Source: Nocardioides sp. GY 10113 | Lineage (GTDB): Bacteria > Actinomycetota > Actinomycetes > Propionibacteriales > Nocardioidaceae | NCBI RefSeq assembly: GCF_004919105.1 | Contig: NZ_STGK01000006.1 | Coordinates: 1-64,000, forward strand | Direction of reading: 5' to 3' | DNA: 64,000 nucleotides | Shown: one piece after another, positions 33,705 to 43,568 of the stretch | How the letters are laid out: every line of letters begins with the position of its first letter | How positions within the stretch are numbered: position 1 is the stretch's first letter | The notes under the pieces: model-generated | What the model was told of the DNA's origin: nothing | The model's input: only the letters and a program-made list of their open reading frames with translations | The model's database searches: none | Program-made: the position numbers and the translations under genes

Positions 33705-36700
33705 CTAGGCGCGCTCGAGGTCGAGGACCGCGGTCTCGCCGTCGCCGACGGTGACCGAGGTGCCGACCAGGTGCCCGCCCTCGACCACCGCGTACGACGT
33801 GGCCAGGGTCTCCCCCGCGATCAGCGCCTCGTGGGCCGTCGCCGCCGCGGCGACCGCGTGCGAGCCGCCGATGGTCAGCGCGATCCGGTCGGTGACCTCC
33901 AGCCCCGCGTCGCGGCGGGCCTGCTGGATGGCGCGGACCAGGTCGCGGGCCACACCCTCCTCGGCGAGCTCCGGGGTCACCGTGGTGTCGAGCACCACGA
34001 AGTCGCCGCCGGGCAGCATCGCGGTCGCGGCACCCTCGGTGGCCGCGCCGACCACGGTCTCGAGCGTGTACTCGCCCTCGACCAGGTCCAGCCCGCCGGA
34101 GGTGACGGTGCCGTCCTCGGCGACCGACCAGTCGCCGGACTTGGAGCCCTTGATGGCGAGCTGGACGCCCTTGCCGAGCCGCGGTCCGGCGGCACGGGCG
34201 TTGACGGTCAGCTTCTGCTCGACCCCGTAGCCGGCCGCCTCCTCGGAGTCGGCGGCCACCAGGCGGACCTGCTTGACGTTCACCTCGTCGGCGACGATCG
34301 CGGTGAACGGCGCGAGCGCGTCGGGGTCGGCGACCACCACGGTCAGGGTGGCCAGCGGAAGGCGGTTGCGCAGCTTGGCGGCCTTGCGCAGCGCCGACGT
34401 CGAGGAGCAGACCTCGCGGACCTCGTCCATCGCCGCGACCAGCGCCTCGTCCGCCGGGCCGCCGGGGAACGACGACACGTCGGGCCAGTCGGCCAGGTGC
34501 ACCGAGCGTCCGCCGGTCAGGCCCCGCCAGATCTCCTCGCTGACCAGCGGCAGCAGCGGCGCCACGGCCCGGCAGACCACGTCGAGCACGGCGGCCAGCG
34601 TCTCGAACGCCTCCGGCTTGCCCTCCCAGAACCGCTCGCGGGAGCGGCGCACGTACCAGTTGGTCAGCACGTCGAGGTAGGCGCGGGTGGTCTCACAGGC
34701 GTCCGCGATGGCGTAGGCGTCGAGCTCGCCGGTCAGCTTCTCGACGTACTGCCGGGTCTTGGCCAGCAGGTAGCGGTCGAGCGGGTCGGAGGAGTCGGTG
34801 CGCCCCTGGGCGTCGTAGTGCTCGGCGTTGGCGTAGAGCGCGAAGAAGTACCAGGCGTTCCACAGCGGCAGCATCACCTGGCGCACGGCGTCGCGGATGC
34901 CCTGCTCGGTGACGACCAGGTTGCCGCCGCGCAGGATCGGCGAGGCCATCAGGAACCAGCGCATCGCGTCGGCGCCGTCGCGGTGGAAGACCTCCGAGAC
35001 GTCGGGGTAGTTGCGCAGCGACTTCGACATCTTCTCGCCGTCCGAGCCCAGCACGATGCCGTGGCTGATGCAGGAGGAGAACGCCGGCTTGTCGAAGAGC
35101 GCGGTGGCCAGCACGTGCAGCGTGTAGAACCAGCCGCGGGTCTGGCCGATGTACTCGACGATGAAGTCGGCCGGGAAGTGCGCCTCCTTGGACCCGTCCT
35201 CGGTGCCGGCGAACCACTCGGCGTTCTCGAACGGGTAGTGCGCCTGCGCGAAGCTCATCGAGCCGGAGTCGAACCAGACGTCGAGGACGTCGGTGACCCG
35301 ACGCATCGTCGACCTCCCCGTCGGGTCGTCGGGGTTGGGCCGGGTCAGCTCGTCGACCCACGGGCGGTGCAGGTCGCGCTCGCCCTTGTCGTTGAGCGGC
35401 AGCCGCCCGAAGTCGCGCTCGATCTCCTCGAAGGAGCCGTAGACGTCGATCCGGGGGTACGCCGGGTCGTCGGACTTCCACACCGGCACCGGGCTGCCCC
35501 AGAACCGGTTGCGGGTGATCGACCAGTCGCGGGCGTTGGCCACCCACTTGCCGAACTGGCCGTCCTTGATGTGCTCGGGCACCCAGCGGATCTGCTGGTT
35601 GAGCTCGGACATCCGGTCCTTGAACGCGGTGACCTCGACGAACCAGGACGAGACGCCCTTGTAGATCAGCGGCTGCCGGCAGCGCCAGCAGTGCGGGTAG
35701 GAGTGGCTGTAGGACTCGCGCCGCAGCAGCACCGTGCCGGGGCTGACCGAGCCGGTCTCCCCCGCACCCTTCGTGGTGTGCTTGAGGTGGTCGATGATGT
35801 GCGGGTTGGCGTCGAAGACCAGCATCCCGGCGTACTCGTCGACGGGCGCGGTGAACCGGCCGTCCTTGCCGACCGGCATGACCGCCTCGATGCCCTCGCG
35901 GTCGGTCACCTCCTTGTCGACCTCACCGAACGCGCCGGCGGTGTGCACCACGCCGGTGCCGTCGGTGGTGGTGACCGCGTCGTCGGCGGCGACCACGCGG
36001 AAGGCGTTCTCGTGGCCGGCGTAGTAGGAGAACGGCGGGGTGTAGGTGCGTCCCACCAGGTCGGCGCCGGTGTAGCTGCCGAGCACGGTGAACTCGCCGT
36101 CCTCGTCCGCCAGCTCCCGCGCGTACGCCGCCAGGCGCGCCTGCGCGAGCACGAACCGGCCGCGGTCCTCGGTGCCGGGCACGACCGCCTCGACGACGAC
36201 GTACTCGATGTCGGAGCCGACCATCACCGCGAGGTTGGAGGGCAGGGTCCAGGGCGTGGTGGTCCAGATCAGGATCCGCGCGCCGTCCAGCACCGGGTCG
36301 GTGCCCAGGTCGTCGAGCGTGTAGCCGACGGTGACCGCGGGGTCGTTGACGTCCTTGTAGACATCGTCGTCCATCCGCAGCTCGTGGTTGGACAGCGGGG
36401 TCTCGTCGTTCCAGCAGTAGGGCAGGACGCGGAAGCCCTCGTAGATCAGGCCCTTGTCGAAGAGGCTCTTGAAGGCCCACAGCACCGACTCCATGAACTC
36501 GGGGTTCATGGTCTTGTAGTCGTTGTCGAAGTCGACCCAGCGCGCCTGGCGGGTGACGTACTCGCGCCACTCGTCGGCGTACTTGAGCACCGAGGCGCGG
36601 CAGGCGTCGTTGAACTTGTCGATGCCCATCTCGACGATCTCGTCGGTGGTCTTGATGCCGTTGAGGCGCATCGCCTCGAGCTCGGCGGGCAGGCCGTGGG

Positions 36701-37007
36701 TGTCCCAGCCGAAGCGCCGCTCGACGCGCTTGCCGCGCATCGTCTGGTAGCGGGGGACGATGTCCTTGACGTAGCCGGTCAGCAGGTGGCCGTAGTGCGG
36801 CAGGCCGTTCGCGAACGGCGGGCCGTCGTAGAAGACGAACTCGTTCTCGCCGCGCTCGCCGGGGTCGCGCTGCTCGACGGAGGCGCGGAAGGTGTCGTCC
36901 TCGGCCCAGTAGGCGAGCACCCGCTCCTCGATCTCGGGGAAGCGCGGGGAGCTCGGGACGGCGCCCTGGCCGTCGTGCGAGTGCGTGGTGACCTTCGGAT
37001 AGGTCAT
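33705..37007 (-). CDS. ileS: Isoleucyl-tRNA synthetase (eukaryote-like, IleS2 type)
   Basis: 1100 residues. The class-I HIGH motif is HYGH ([15 protein letters not shown], about residue 60) and KMSKS is present ([15 protein letters not shown]). The editing domain (VVHTAGAF) and the anticodon-binding region ([14 protein letters not shown]) are intact. The longer eukaryote-like form is usual in many actinobacteria and is associated with natural mupirocin tolerance; that phenotype is inference here. ATG at 37007 follows CAGGAGA; the longer frame upstream lies in the T-box leader. Expression should rise when isoleucine-tRNA is uncharged, through that leader. Confidence 0.96.
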   Translation of the reverse strand: MTYPKVTTHSHDGQGAVPSSPRFPEIEERVLAYWAEDDTFRASVEQRDPGERGENEFVFYDGPPFANGLPHYGHLLTGYVKDIVPRYQTMRGKRVERRFGWDTHGLPAELEAMRLNGIKTTDEIVEMGIDKFNDACRASVLKYADEWREYVTRQARWVDFDNDYKTMNPEFMESVLWAFKSLFDKGLIYEGFRVLPYCWNDETPLSNHELRMDDDVYKDVNDPAVTVGYTLDDLGTDPVLDGARILIWTTTPWTLPSNLAVMVGSDIEYVVVEAVVPGTEDRGRFVLAQARLAAYARELADEDGEFTVLGSYTGADLVGRTYTPPFSYYAGHENAFRVVAADDAVTTTDGTGVVHTAGAFGEVDKEVTDREGIEAVMPVGKDGRFTAPVDEYAGMLVFDANPHIIDHLKHTTKGAGETGSVSPGTVLLRRESYSHSYPHCWRCRQPLIYKGVSSWFVEVTAFKDRMSELNQQIRWVPEHIKDGQFGKWVANARDWSITRNRFWGSPVPVWKSDDPAYPRIDVYGSFEEIERDFGRLPLNDKGERDLHRPWVDELTRPNPDDPTGRSTMRRVTDVLDVWFDSGSMSFAQAHYPFENAEWFAGTEDGSKEAHFPADFIVEYIGQTRGWFYTLHVLATALFDKPAFSSCISHGIVLGSDGEKMSKSLRNYPDVSEVFHRDGADAMRWFLMASPILRGGNLVVTEQGIRDAVRQVMLPLWNAWYFFALYANAEHYDAQGRTDSSDPLDRYLLAKTRQYVEKLTGELDAYAIADACETTRAYLDVLTNWYVRRSRERFWEGKPEAFETLAAVLDVVCRAVAPLLPLVSEEIWRGLTGGRSVHLADWPDVSSFPGGPADEALVAAMDEVREVCSSTSALRKAAKLRNRLPLATLTVVVADPDALAPFTAIVADEVNVKQVRLVAADSEEAAGYGVEQKLTVNARAAGPRLGKGVQLAIKGSKSGDWSVAEDGTVTSGGLDLVEGEYTLETVVGAATEGAATAMLPGGDFVVLDTTVTPELAEEGVARDLVRAIQQARRDAGLEVTDRIALTIGGSHAVAAAATAHEALIAGETLATSYAVVEGGHLVGTSVTVGDGETAVLDLERA

Positions 37008-37049
37008 GGCTCTGGGGTCTCCTGGGAGTGGCGGTGGTGGTGAGCTCGG

Positions 37050-37235
37050 CTGTGCAACCACAGGGACGATCCGAGGACCGCGGTACCACCCCGCTTGCTC
37101 CCCCACCCACGGGCGAGCCACTCGTTGACGGCTGTGACGGGCCGGCCCCGTCCGGTTCTACTGGGCCCACCCCCGGGTCGGGGCGGCTGTTCTTCCGGAG
37201 GCTCGCCGCTGATGACGGCTCGAGCGCCTGTGGGG
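37050..37235 (-). promoter_or_regulatory. T-box riboswitch leader of ileS
   Basis: On the minus strand the hallmark T-box sequence GGTGGTACCGCGG is at 37078-37090 (read 37090 to 37078), preceded by a GC-rich stem. Upstream, a stem-loop region contains the probable specifier ATC (37213-37211, isoleucine) opposite AGTAGAACCGGAC. The about 70 nt between the T-box and the ATG include the ribosome site CAGGAGA but no U-rich terminator. A translational (sequester/anti-sequester) mechanism is therefore likely, as known for actinobacterial ileS leaders. Exact ends are approximate. Confidence 0.88.
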
Positions 37236-37345
37236 CCAGCCTACGGCTCGCACAGGGAGGCCTGCCAATCGGTTCTCGGCAACGGTGGGCGGCGACCCCC
37301 TTGCCAGCCGGCGCCCGCGCACCGTTGGGTGGAGGGGTGAGCCAG

Positions 37346-37870
37346 ATGTGGGTGGACGGCGACCAGGACCCGCGGACCTACGGGGAGCCCGACGGCGAGC
37401 TGGCGACCTACCGGGAGTACCTGACGAACTACCGGCTGACGCTGGGCATGAAGTGCGAGGGCCTCGGGCCGGAGGAGCTGGCGCGCCGCTCGGTGCCGCC
37501 GAGCGCGATGAGCCTCCTCGGCCTGGTCCGGCACATGGCGCGGGTCGAGCACTTCTGGTTCCACCGGGTGCGGCGCGGCACCACCGGCGCCCGCCTGTAC
37601 GACGACGGGGACGCCGGGTTCGCCGAGGTGGAGCCGACCGAGAAGGCCCGCGCCGAGGCGTGGGCGACGTGGCAGGCCGAGGTCGCCTCGGCCGACGACT
37701 GGCTCGACGGCGAGGACGACGCGGCGCTCGGCGAGGTGGTCACCTTCCGCGACGGCACCGAGACCGCGACCAAGCGCGACATCCTGGTGCACCTGATCGA
37801 GGAGTACGCGCGCCACTGCGGCCACGCCGACCTGCTCCGCGAGGCGATCGACGGGCGGCGGGGCCAGTAG
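37346..37870 (+). CDS. DinB/DUF664 family protein
   Basis: 174 residues. A four-helix-bundle DinB-type protein with the metal-ligand pattern MARVEHFWF (first His) and LIEEYARHCGHADLLREAIDG (C-terminal His pair). DUF664 members are related to thiol-dependent S-transferases, including mycothiol- and bacillithiol-dependent ones; mycothiol use would fit an actinobacterium but is unproven. ATG at 37346 has GGAGGGG at good spacing; GTG at 37337 would abut it. It is divergent from ileS. Confidence 0.85.
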   Translation: MWVDGDQDPRTYGEPDGELATYREYLTNYRLTLGMKCEGLGPEELARRSVPPSAMSLLGLVRHMARVEHFWFHRVRRGTTGARLYDDGDAGFAEVEPTEKARAEAWATWQAEVASADDWLDGEDDAALGEVVTFRDGTETATKRDILVHLIEEYARHCGHADLLREAIDGRRGQ

Positions 37871-37916
37871 CCGGACCGGCGGAGGGACCGGCGACGCCGA
37901 CGGGCAGGATGGCCCC

Positions 37917-38705
37917 GTGGCTTACCTCCTCGACGAAGCGGTGGCGTGCGAGCCGCTGGGCGGCGGCGTCCAGCGGGTCGAGCTGACCACCGACTGGAAC
38001 ACCGCCAACGGCACGCCGAACGGCGGCTACATCCTCGCCGTGCTCCAGCACGCGGCGATGCAGCACGCGGCGCACCCGGACCCGTTGAGCATCGCGGTGA
38101 CCTACTTCCGCCCGGCGACCGCGGGCCCGGCCGAGGTGCACGTGCGCGAGGTCCGCGTCGGGCGCCGCGTCTCGACGTACGACGCGATCCTGGTCCAGAA
38201 CGGCAAGGAGATCGCGCACGCGGTGCTCAGCACCCACGACTGGGACAAGACCGGGTCGATCGAGCACACCCCGCACGCCGCGCCCGAGATCCCGGGCCCG
38301 CTGGAGTGCCCGGACAGCCCCGCGTTCCCCGCCGGGTTCATGCCGATCCTGGACCGCTACGCCTACCGGACGAACTACCAGCCGGGCTGGCTGGTGGGCG
38401 AGCCGTCGGGCAGGACCGAGGTGCTCGCCTGGATCCGGGCCGCCGACGAACGCCCCGTCGACGCGCTGCTCGCCGGGGCGATGGTGGACGCCTTCTTCCC
38501 CGCGACCGCCGAGATCGGTCACGTGGCGTCCTCCACCATCCAGCTCACCGTCCACTACCGGCGGCGCCCCGAGTCGCTGTGGGCGCTCGGCCACGTCGTC
38601 GCACGGCACGTGATCGCCGGCTACCACGACGAGGACGTGGAGCTGTGGGACGAGCAGGGGCGCCTGATCGCCCAGAGCCGGCAGCTGGCCATCCTGGCGG
38701 AGTAG
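37917..38705 (+). CDS. Acyl-CoA thioesterase-like double-hotdog protein
   Basis: 262 residues in two hotdog halves: the first (NTANGTPNGGYILAVLQHAA, VTYFRPATAGPAEV) and the second (DERPVDALLAGAMVDAFFPA, TIQLTVHYRR, AQSRQLAILAE). This is the TesB/thioesterase-like superfamily layout. The second half carries the Asp/Gln-type catalytic region, but the exact active-site set is not clear. Probably hydrolyses an acyl-CoA of unknown type. GTG at 37917 is preceded by CAGGAT at 6 nt spacing, another apparent leaderless start. It lies 46 bp after the DinB gene. Confidence 0.85.
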   Translation: MAYLLDEAVACEPLGGGVQRVELTTDWNTANGTPNGGYILAVLQHAAMQHAAHPDPLSIAVTYFRPATAGPAEVHVREVRVGRRVSTYDAILVQNGKEIAHAVLSTHDWDKTGSIEHTPHAAPEIPGPLECPDSPAFPAGFMPILDRYAYRTNYQPGWLVGEPSGRTEVLAWIRAADERPVDALLAGAMVDAFFPATAEIGHVASSTIQLTVHYRRRPESLWALGHVVARHVIAGYHDEDVELWDEQGRLIAQSRQLAILAE

Positions 38706-38738
38706 GGCGCGGCACCGTCCCTCGACGCCCGCCGGACC

Positions 38739-39071
38739 TCAGCGGTCCTCGGGCTCCGGTGGGATCGTCGGCTCGCCGCGCGGCGTCAGCTCGTACAGCC
38801 GGTAGACGAGGTAGCGCAGATCGGCCGGCTGCCCGCGCACGAGACCGACGACGTACGCCGCGGCCGCGTCGACGTCGCCCCAGGCGACCGCGGCGAGGTC
38901 GTCCCACTCATCGGGCGTCATCACGATCTCGACCTCGAACCGGGAGCCGTCGGCCCGCGCACCCGCCACGACCAGGCCGTGGGGCGCGCGCTGGGCAACC
39001 CCCGCGTCGCCGTAGCAGGACGCGAGCGCCTCGACGAGCACCTGCCACGCCACGTCGTACGAATCGACCAT
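38739..39071 (-). CDS. Hypothetical protein
   Basis: 110 residues, no family recognised. Composition is acidic, with [21 protein letters not shown], a strand pair [21 protein letters not shown] and a helical end [21 protein letters not shown], consistent with a small globular cytoplasmic protein. ATG at 39071. It is divergent from dapD (120 bp) and convergent with the thioesterase gene. No function is proposed. Confidence 0.65.
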   Translation of the reverse strand: MVDSYDVAWQVLVEALASCYGDAGVAQRAPHGLVVAGARADGSRFEVEIVMTPDEWDDLAAVAWGDVDAAAAYVVGLVRGQPADLRYLVYRLYELTPRGEPTIPPEPEDR

Positions 39072-39177
39072 GCGGCGAGGGTGCCAGTGCCGGAGCAGGT
39101 CCGCACCGGATTGTCCGGCGGAGCCGGCGACGGTGTCAGCCGTCACGCCCGCGTCGGTCCGCCGACCGCGCGCCCCG

Positions 39178-39191
39178 TAGACTCCCCCACC
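39178..39191 (+). promoter_or_regulatory. -10 hexamer TAGACT upstream of dapD
   Basis: TAGACT at 39178-39183 ends 8 nt before the GTG at 39192, with no ribosome-binding site between. A leaderless or near-leaderless dapD mRNA is likely. Confidence 0.45.
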
Positions 39192-40130
39192 GTGACCCGC
39201 ACCGCCTGGGCCTTCGGCCTCACCACGTACGCCTCCGACGACTCGGTGCTCGACACCTGGTTCCCGCAGCCCGCGCTCGGCGACGCTCCGGTCGGCGTGG
39301 TCGCACCGAAGGACCTGGTCGCACTCACCGGGAGCGACGCGGTGCGCCGCGTCGAGCGCCAGGTGGCGCTGGTCCAGATCGACCTCGACAAGGCGCCGCG
39401 GACCGCCCAGGACGTGTGGCTGCGCCTGCACCTGATCTCGGCCCGCCTGGTGCGGCCGCACGAGATCAACCTCGACGGCGTCTTCGGCCTGCTGACCAAC
39501 GTGGTGTGGACCAGCGCCGGCCCGTGCGCGGTCGACGGCTTCGAGCAGACCCGCGCCCGCCTGCAGGCGGCCGGCCAGCACGTCACCGTGCACGGCGTGG
39601 ACAAGTTCCCGCGGATGGTCGACTACGTGCTCCCGACCGGCGTCCGGATCGCCGACGCCGACCGGGTCCGCCTCGGCGCGCACCTGGCCGAGGGCACCAC
39701 CGTGATGCACGAGGGCTTCGTGAACTTCAACGCCGGCACGCTCGGCGCCTCCATGGTCGAGGGCCGGATCTCGGCCGGCGTGGTCGTCGGTGACGGCAGC
39801 GACGTGGGCGGCGGCGCCTCGATCATGGGCACCCTGTCGGGCGGCGGCAAGGAGGTCATCTCGATCGGCCGGCGCTGCCTGCTCGGCGCGAACGCCGGCA
39901 TCGGCATCTCCCTGGGCGACGACTGCGTCGTGGAGGCCGGCTGCTACATCACCGCCGGCACCAAGGTGACCGTCCTCGATCCCGGCCAGGAGCCCCGCGT
40001 GCTCAAGGCCCGCGAGCTCTCCGGCGCGAGCAACGTGCTGTTCCGCCGCAACTCCGTCTCCGGCGCCATCGAGGCCGTGCCGTGGCAGGGCGAGGGCATC
40101 GCCCTCAACGCCGCGCTGCACGCCAACTGA
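39192..40130 (+). CDS. dapD: 2,3,4,5-tetrahydropyridine-2,6-dicarboxylate N-succinyltransferase
   Basis: 312 residues, the longer actinobacterial DapD form. The N-terminal domain ([11 protein letters not shown]) is followed by a left-handed beta-helix of hexapeptide repeats ([40 protein letters not shown]) and a C-terminal stretch ([17 protein letters not shown]). It transfers succinyl from succinyl-CoA in the diaminopimelate route to lysine and peptidoglycan. Active trimers are known. dapC and dapE in this window supply the next succinylated-branch steps. Confidence 0.95.
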   Translation: MTRTAWAFGLTTYASDDSVLDTWFPQPALGDAPVGVVAPKDLVALTGSDAVRRVERQVALVQIDLDKAPRTAQDVWLRLHLISARLVRPHEINLDGVFGLLTNVVWTSAGPCAVDGFEQTRARLQAAGQHVTVHGVDKFPRMVDYVLPTGVRIADADRVRLGAHLAEGTTVMHEGFVNFNAGTLGASMVEGRISAGVVVGDGSDVGGGASIMGTLSGGGKEVISIGRRCLLGANAGIGISLGDDCVVEAGCYITAGTKVTVLDPGQEPRVLKARELSGASNVLFRRNSVSGAIEAVPWQGEGIALNAALHAN

Positions 40131-40221
40131 CGGCCGCCGACCACCGGCACGAGCACGACCCCGAGCACGACCGCACCCTCATGACCGCCATGCGCCACCA
40201 GCGACCCCGGACACTGGTCTG

Positions 40222-41181
40222 ATGCGGAGGGGTACGGGCGCGATCTTCCTCGGACTGGTCGTGCTGGCGATGATCGCCGTGATCGGCGTCGCCGTCCTGC
40301 GCGCCACCGACCAGCTCGGCCTCGGCCCGGACGGCGACTGCACGGCGAGCGTCGACGACCACACCGTCGTGGTCAGCGGCGAGCAGGCCGAGAACGCGAC
40401 CCTGATCACCGCGATCGCGATCGAGCGCGGGCTGCCGGCGCGGGCGGTCTCGATCGCCCTGGCCACGGCGTACCAGGAGTCGAAGCTGGAGAACATCGAG
40501 CACGGCGACCGCGACTCGCTCGGACTCTTCCAGCAGCGTCCCTCGCAGGGCTGGGGCACCGAGGAGCAGGTCCTCGACCCCGTCTACTCCACCAACGCCT
40601 TCTACGACGCCCTGGAGAAGGTCGACGGCTACGAGGCGATGGAGATCACCGACGCGGCGCAGCGCGTGCAGCGCTCGGCGTTCCCCCGGGCGTACGCCGA
40701 CCACGAGGCCGACGCCCGCGCGCTGGCCTCGGCGCTGACCGGCTACTCACCGGCCGCGTTCAGCTGCGACCTCGACGGCGGCGCGCCCACGGCCGAGCCC
40801 GTGCTGCGCCCCAACGGCCTGACCGACCGCGCCGACGCGGTGCGCCGCGACCTGCTCGAGCGCTTCGGCCGGCTCTCCCTCGGCGGCTACGAGCCCGGCG
40901 GCGCCACCAGCGGCCACATCGAGGGCTCCGCGCACTACGACGGCCGCGCCGTCGACATCTTCTTCCGTCCGATCACCGAGCAGAACCAGACGCGGGGCTG
41001 GGCCGTCGCGCACTACCTGGTCGGCAACGCGGCCCGGCTCGACGTCCGCACCGTCATCTTCGACGGCATGATCTGGCGGGCCGGCCAGGCCGAGTGGCGC
41101 GACTACCGGGCGCCCGACGGCCCCGGTGACCCCGAGATCCTCGAGCACCGCGACCACGTCCACGTCGACGTCTTCCGCTGA
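40222..41181 (+). CDS. Membrane-anchored two-domain cell-wall protein (lysozyme-like plus M15-like)
   Basis: 319 residues. An N-terminal membrane anchor (TGAIFLGLVVLAMIAVIGVAVL) is followed by a lysozyme-like helical domain (ALATAYQESKLENIEHGDRDSLGLFQQRPSQGWGT, about 80-120) containing the catalytic-type Glu in YQES. A C-terminal domain (about 210-319) has the metal pattern SAHYDGRAVDIFF then HRDHVHVDVF, that is His, Asp and His ligands of LAS/M15 (DD-peptidase-like) enzymes. Together this suggests a peptidoglycan glycan-plus-peptide hydrolase; both activities are inferred from motifs only. ATG at 40222 is 91 bp after dapD on the same strand. Confidence 0.7.
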   Translation: MRRGTGAIFLGLVVLAMIAVIGVAVLRATDQLGLGPDGDCTASVDDHTVVVSGEQAENATLITAIAIERGLPARAVSIALATAYQESKLENIEHGDRDSLGLFQQRPSQGWGTEEQVLDPVYSTNAFYDALEKVDGYEAMEITDAAQRVQRSAFPRAYADHEADARALASALTGYSPAAFSCDLDGGAPTAEPVLRPNGLTDRADAVRRDLLERFGRLSLGGYEPGGATSGHIEGSAHYDGRAVDIFFRPITEQNQTRGWAVAHYLVGNAARLDVRTVIFDGMIWRAGQAEWRDYRAPDGPGDPEILEHRDHVHVDVFR

Positions 41182-41208
41182 GCCTGGCTGCAGGCTGAGC
41201 CGGACGGA

Positions 41209-41397
41209 TCAGTCCCCGCCCGGCAGCACGTGGGCGTCGCCGCCGGGGAAGACCAGGCCCTCGTGGCCGTCCTCCCAGCGCACCAGGTACGGCGGGCCGC
41301 CGTCGGCGCCGCGCACCTCAAGAATCTCGCCGCGGTGCCGTGGTGAGTCCACCTTGTTGCTCTCCGCGACCAGCACGTCGCCGACCTGCGCGTGCAT
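41209..41397 (-). CDS. DUF1918 small protein
   Basis: 62 residues: MHAQVGDVLVAES, HRGEILEVRGADG, PYLVRWEDGHEGLVFPGGDAHV. An SH3-like beta-barrel of the actinobacterial DUF1918 family, unknown function. ATG at 41397 was chosen over longer in-frame starts because family members begin with Met-x-A/K-x-GD. It converges with the cell-wall protein gene. Confidence 0.88.
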   Translation of the reverse strand: MHAQVGDVLVAESNKVDSPRHRGEILEVRGADGGPPYLVRWEDGHEGLVFPGGDAHVLPGGD

Positions 41398-41496
41398 CGC
41401 ACCACCTCCGGATCCTCGATCTCCACCATGCGCCAGACCGCGCGCCGGGACAAGGGGTGGCACGAGCCAGCGAGGGACCACGGGGTCGGCTGACCC

Positions 41497-43512
41497 TCAG
41501 CAGCGCACCCGCCACGCCAGCGGCGCCACGGGATCCGGCTGGTAGCTGCAGCAGGCGCCGGTCCGCACCGCGCGGGCCAGGTGTGCCCCGAGCACCGGGT
41601 GCAGCGCGGTGATCCGGCGCAGGCCGTAACGCAGCGACCGGGTCACGCTGGTCCGCGCCCGCTCGGCCGTGCCGCCGACCAGGCGGGCGCGGCCGGCGAG
41701 TCCGACCGCCCCGGCGAGCTCGGCCAGCAGGTAGTCCCGGTCGCGCGCTGCGAGAAGCCGACGGGCCTCGTCGTTGTCACGCTCCGCCTCCTCGAGGTCG
41801 GCCTCCACCTCGACCAGCCGCCGGCGGTAGGCCTCCCGCGCCTCCTGGTCGAGCACGGGAAGACCCGGCTCGACGACGCCGGCGCCGGCCAGGTCGAGCG
41901 CGTGGAACTCGCGCCCCGGAGCGGCGAGCAGCCGCGCCAGCAGCGCCACGCCCTTGAGGTCGGGCACGGAGACCTCCTTGTCGGCGTACCCGATCCGCCA
42001 GCGCTCGCCGTCGCGTTCCAGCCACGCCACGGCCGGGGCGGGTGCCGGACGCGCGGGCGCCCCGGCCAGGTCCGCCAGCCTCGCGACCTCCGCCGCGCGG
42101 CGGTGCGCGCCGAACGCGCCGAAGCCCGTCGCCGCGGCCCGCCACTCCACCCGGGCCAGCTCGCCCCGGCCGCAGGCCGCCAGAGCGCTGCCCAGCACGA
42201 CGCGCGCCTCCCCCGCGTCGTACGGCGCCTCCAGCTCGGTCCAGGCGGACGCGGCGTCCTGCGCGGGCTCGATGGCCTCCTCCGGCCGACCGGCCACGAG
42301 CGCCGCGCGGGCCCGCGCGAGCCGCGCCTCGGCCCGCAGCAGCGGGCCCCCGTAGCTGCCGCAGATCTCCTCGAGCTGAGTCGCCGCCTCCTCGGCGCCG
42401 GCGGCGTCCCCCGCGGCCGCGGAGATCGCCGCCTTCGCCGCCAGCAGGGGCACCAGCCGCAGGCCGCCGAACGGCGGCCGCTCCTTCCAGGGCACCGACA
42501 TCGGGTGCTCGATCTCGGCGCGCACCATCGCCGCCGCCACCTCCGGCTGCCCCTGCGCCAGGCGCAGCAGCGCCAGTCCCGGCTGCGGCGCCCACGCCTG
42601 GCCGTGGGCCTCCAGGAAGGCCTCCTCGGCGCCGTCGAGGTCGCCGCGTCGGAGCCGGATGTTGCCCAGCTCGGTCAGCGGCCAGCCGTACTCGCGCCGC
42701 ATCCAGGGCCGGAGCTCGGCGCAGGCGCCCAGCGCCTCCGCCTCGGCCGAGGCCACCGGCCCGGAGATCCGCAGCAGCTCGGCGCGGTGGATCCGGCACC
42801 GACCGTGCGTGGAGCCGAGGGCGGGGCCGGTGCGCCACCGGTCCATGACCGTGGTCCACTCCCGCGCCCGGTCCTGGTGCCCGACCCACAGCGCGGCACA
42901 GACCAGCTCGCAGTAGACGTTGCCGGTGGTGAGCGGGTCGAACTCCCCCGCCGCCAGGTCCACGGCAAGCTCGTCGAGCAGGGCGAGCCCGTGCTCGACC
43001 TCACCGGCCTGCATCGCGATCCGCGCGACCGCGGTCCGACCGAGCCCCCGCGCCGGGTCGACCCCGAAGCGCTCGCCGAGCTCGACCGCCTCCCGGGCGT
43101 GCGCCGCGGCCCCCTCCGGGTCACCGGTCAGCAGCCGCTCGTACGCCGTCACCAGGGCCAGCAGGGCGTGGACCGCGCCGGGTGGCGCATCCCCGAGCAG
43201 GCGCCGTGACCGCGCCGCCCAGCCGCGGACCGCCGCCATCAGCCCGCTCTCGCACAGCAGCAGCACCGCGACCATCGCCGCGGCCCGCGCCGCCGCCTCC
43301 GATCGGCCCGCGCCGGCCTCGAGCGCCGAGAGCCTCTCCCAGGAGCCGATCGCGCCCTCCAGGTCGCCGAGGCCGTACCGGGCGGCGGCCGCCACCTCGA
43401 GGCCCTCCGGGCTCCCCGGCGCTTCGGGGTCGGCGGCCAGCGCCTCCAGCGCGCCACCGAAGTCGCCACGCTCCACCGCGGCGCGCGCGAGGGTGAGGTC
43501 GGGGACTGTCAC
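41497..43512 (-). CDS. Large TPR-rich regulator-like protein
   Basis: 671 residues. Most of it (about 1-480) is helical TPR-like repeats of Ala/Leu/Glu-rich pairs (for example GDLEGAIGSWERLSALE, GDLDGAEEAFLEAHGQ). It ends with a conserved module: a strand segment YADKEVSVPDLKGVALLARLLA, a coiled coil YRRRLVEVEADLEEAERDND, and GTAERARTSVTRSLRYGLRRI, which looks like a winged-helix/SARP-like element. There is no N-terminal AAA+ domain. It resembles the C-terminal half of large actinobacterial ATPase regulators. Its GTG start overlaps an operator-like palindrome shared with the divergent cupin gene, suggesting it controls that gene and itself (inference). Confidence 0.65.
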   Translation of the reverse strand: MTVPDLTLARAAVERGDFGGALEALAADPEAPGSPEGLEVAAAARYGLGDLEGAIGSWERLSALEAGAGRSEAAARAAAMVAVLLLCESGLMAAVRGWAARSRRLLGDAPPGAVHALLALVTAYERLLTGDPEGAAAHAREAVELGERFGVDPARGLGRTAVARIAMQAGEVEHGLALLDELAVDLAAGEFDPLTTGNVYCELVCAALWVGHQDRAREWTTVMDRWRTGPALGSTHGRCRIHRAELLRISGPVASAEAEALGACAELRPWMRREYGWPLTELGNIRLRRGDLDGAEEAFLEAHGQAWAPQPGLALLRLAQGQPEVAAAMVRAEIEHPMSVPWKERPPFGGLRLVPLLAAKAAISAAAGDAAGAEEAATQLEEICGSYGGPLLRAEARLARARAALVAGRPEEAIEPAQDAASAWTELEAPYDAGEARVVLGSALAACGRGELARVEWRAAATGFGAFGAHRRAAEVARLADLAGAPARPAPAPAVAWLERDGERWRIGYADKEVSVPDLKGVALLARLLAAPGREFHALDLAGAGVVEPGLPVLDQEAREAYRRRLVEVEADLEEAERDNDEARRLLAARDRDYLLAELAGAVGLAGRARLVGGTAERARTSVTRSLRYGLRRITALHPVLGAHLARAVRTGACCSYQPDPVAPLAWRVRC

Positions 43513-43532
43513 GATGTGACATCGCTTGTCAC
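43507..43532. promoter_or_regulatory. Operator-like TGTCAC repeats between TPR regulator and cupin genes
   Basis: TGTCAC-GAT-GTGACA (43507-43521) is a perfect inverted repeat; a third half-site TGTCAC follows at 43527-43532. The block overlaps the regulator's start codon (43510-43512) and lies about 37 bp before the cupin ATG, a position suited to control of both genes. Confidence 0.5.
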
Positions 43533-43568
43533 GCCTTCAGGGTATCCACCCACGAAGGAAGGCACACC

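Noticed and set aside
32940..37043. 1367-residue plus-strand frame across the oxidoreductase and ileS
   Set aside because: It crosses a real gene in another frame and is antisense to ileS, which has all synthetase motifs.
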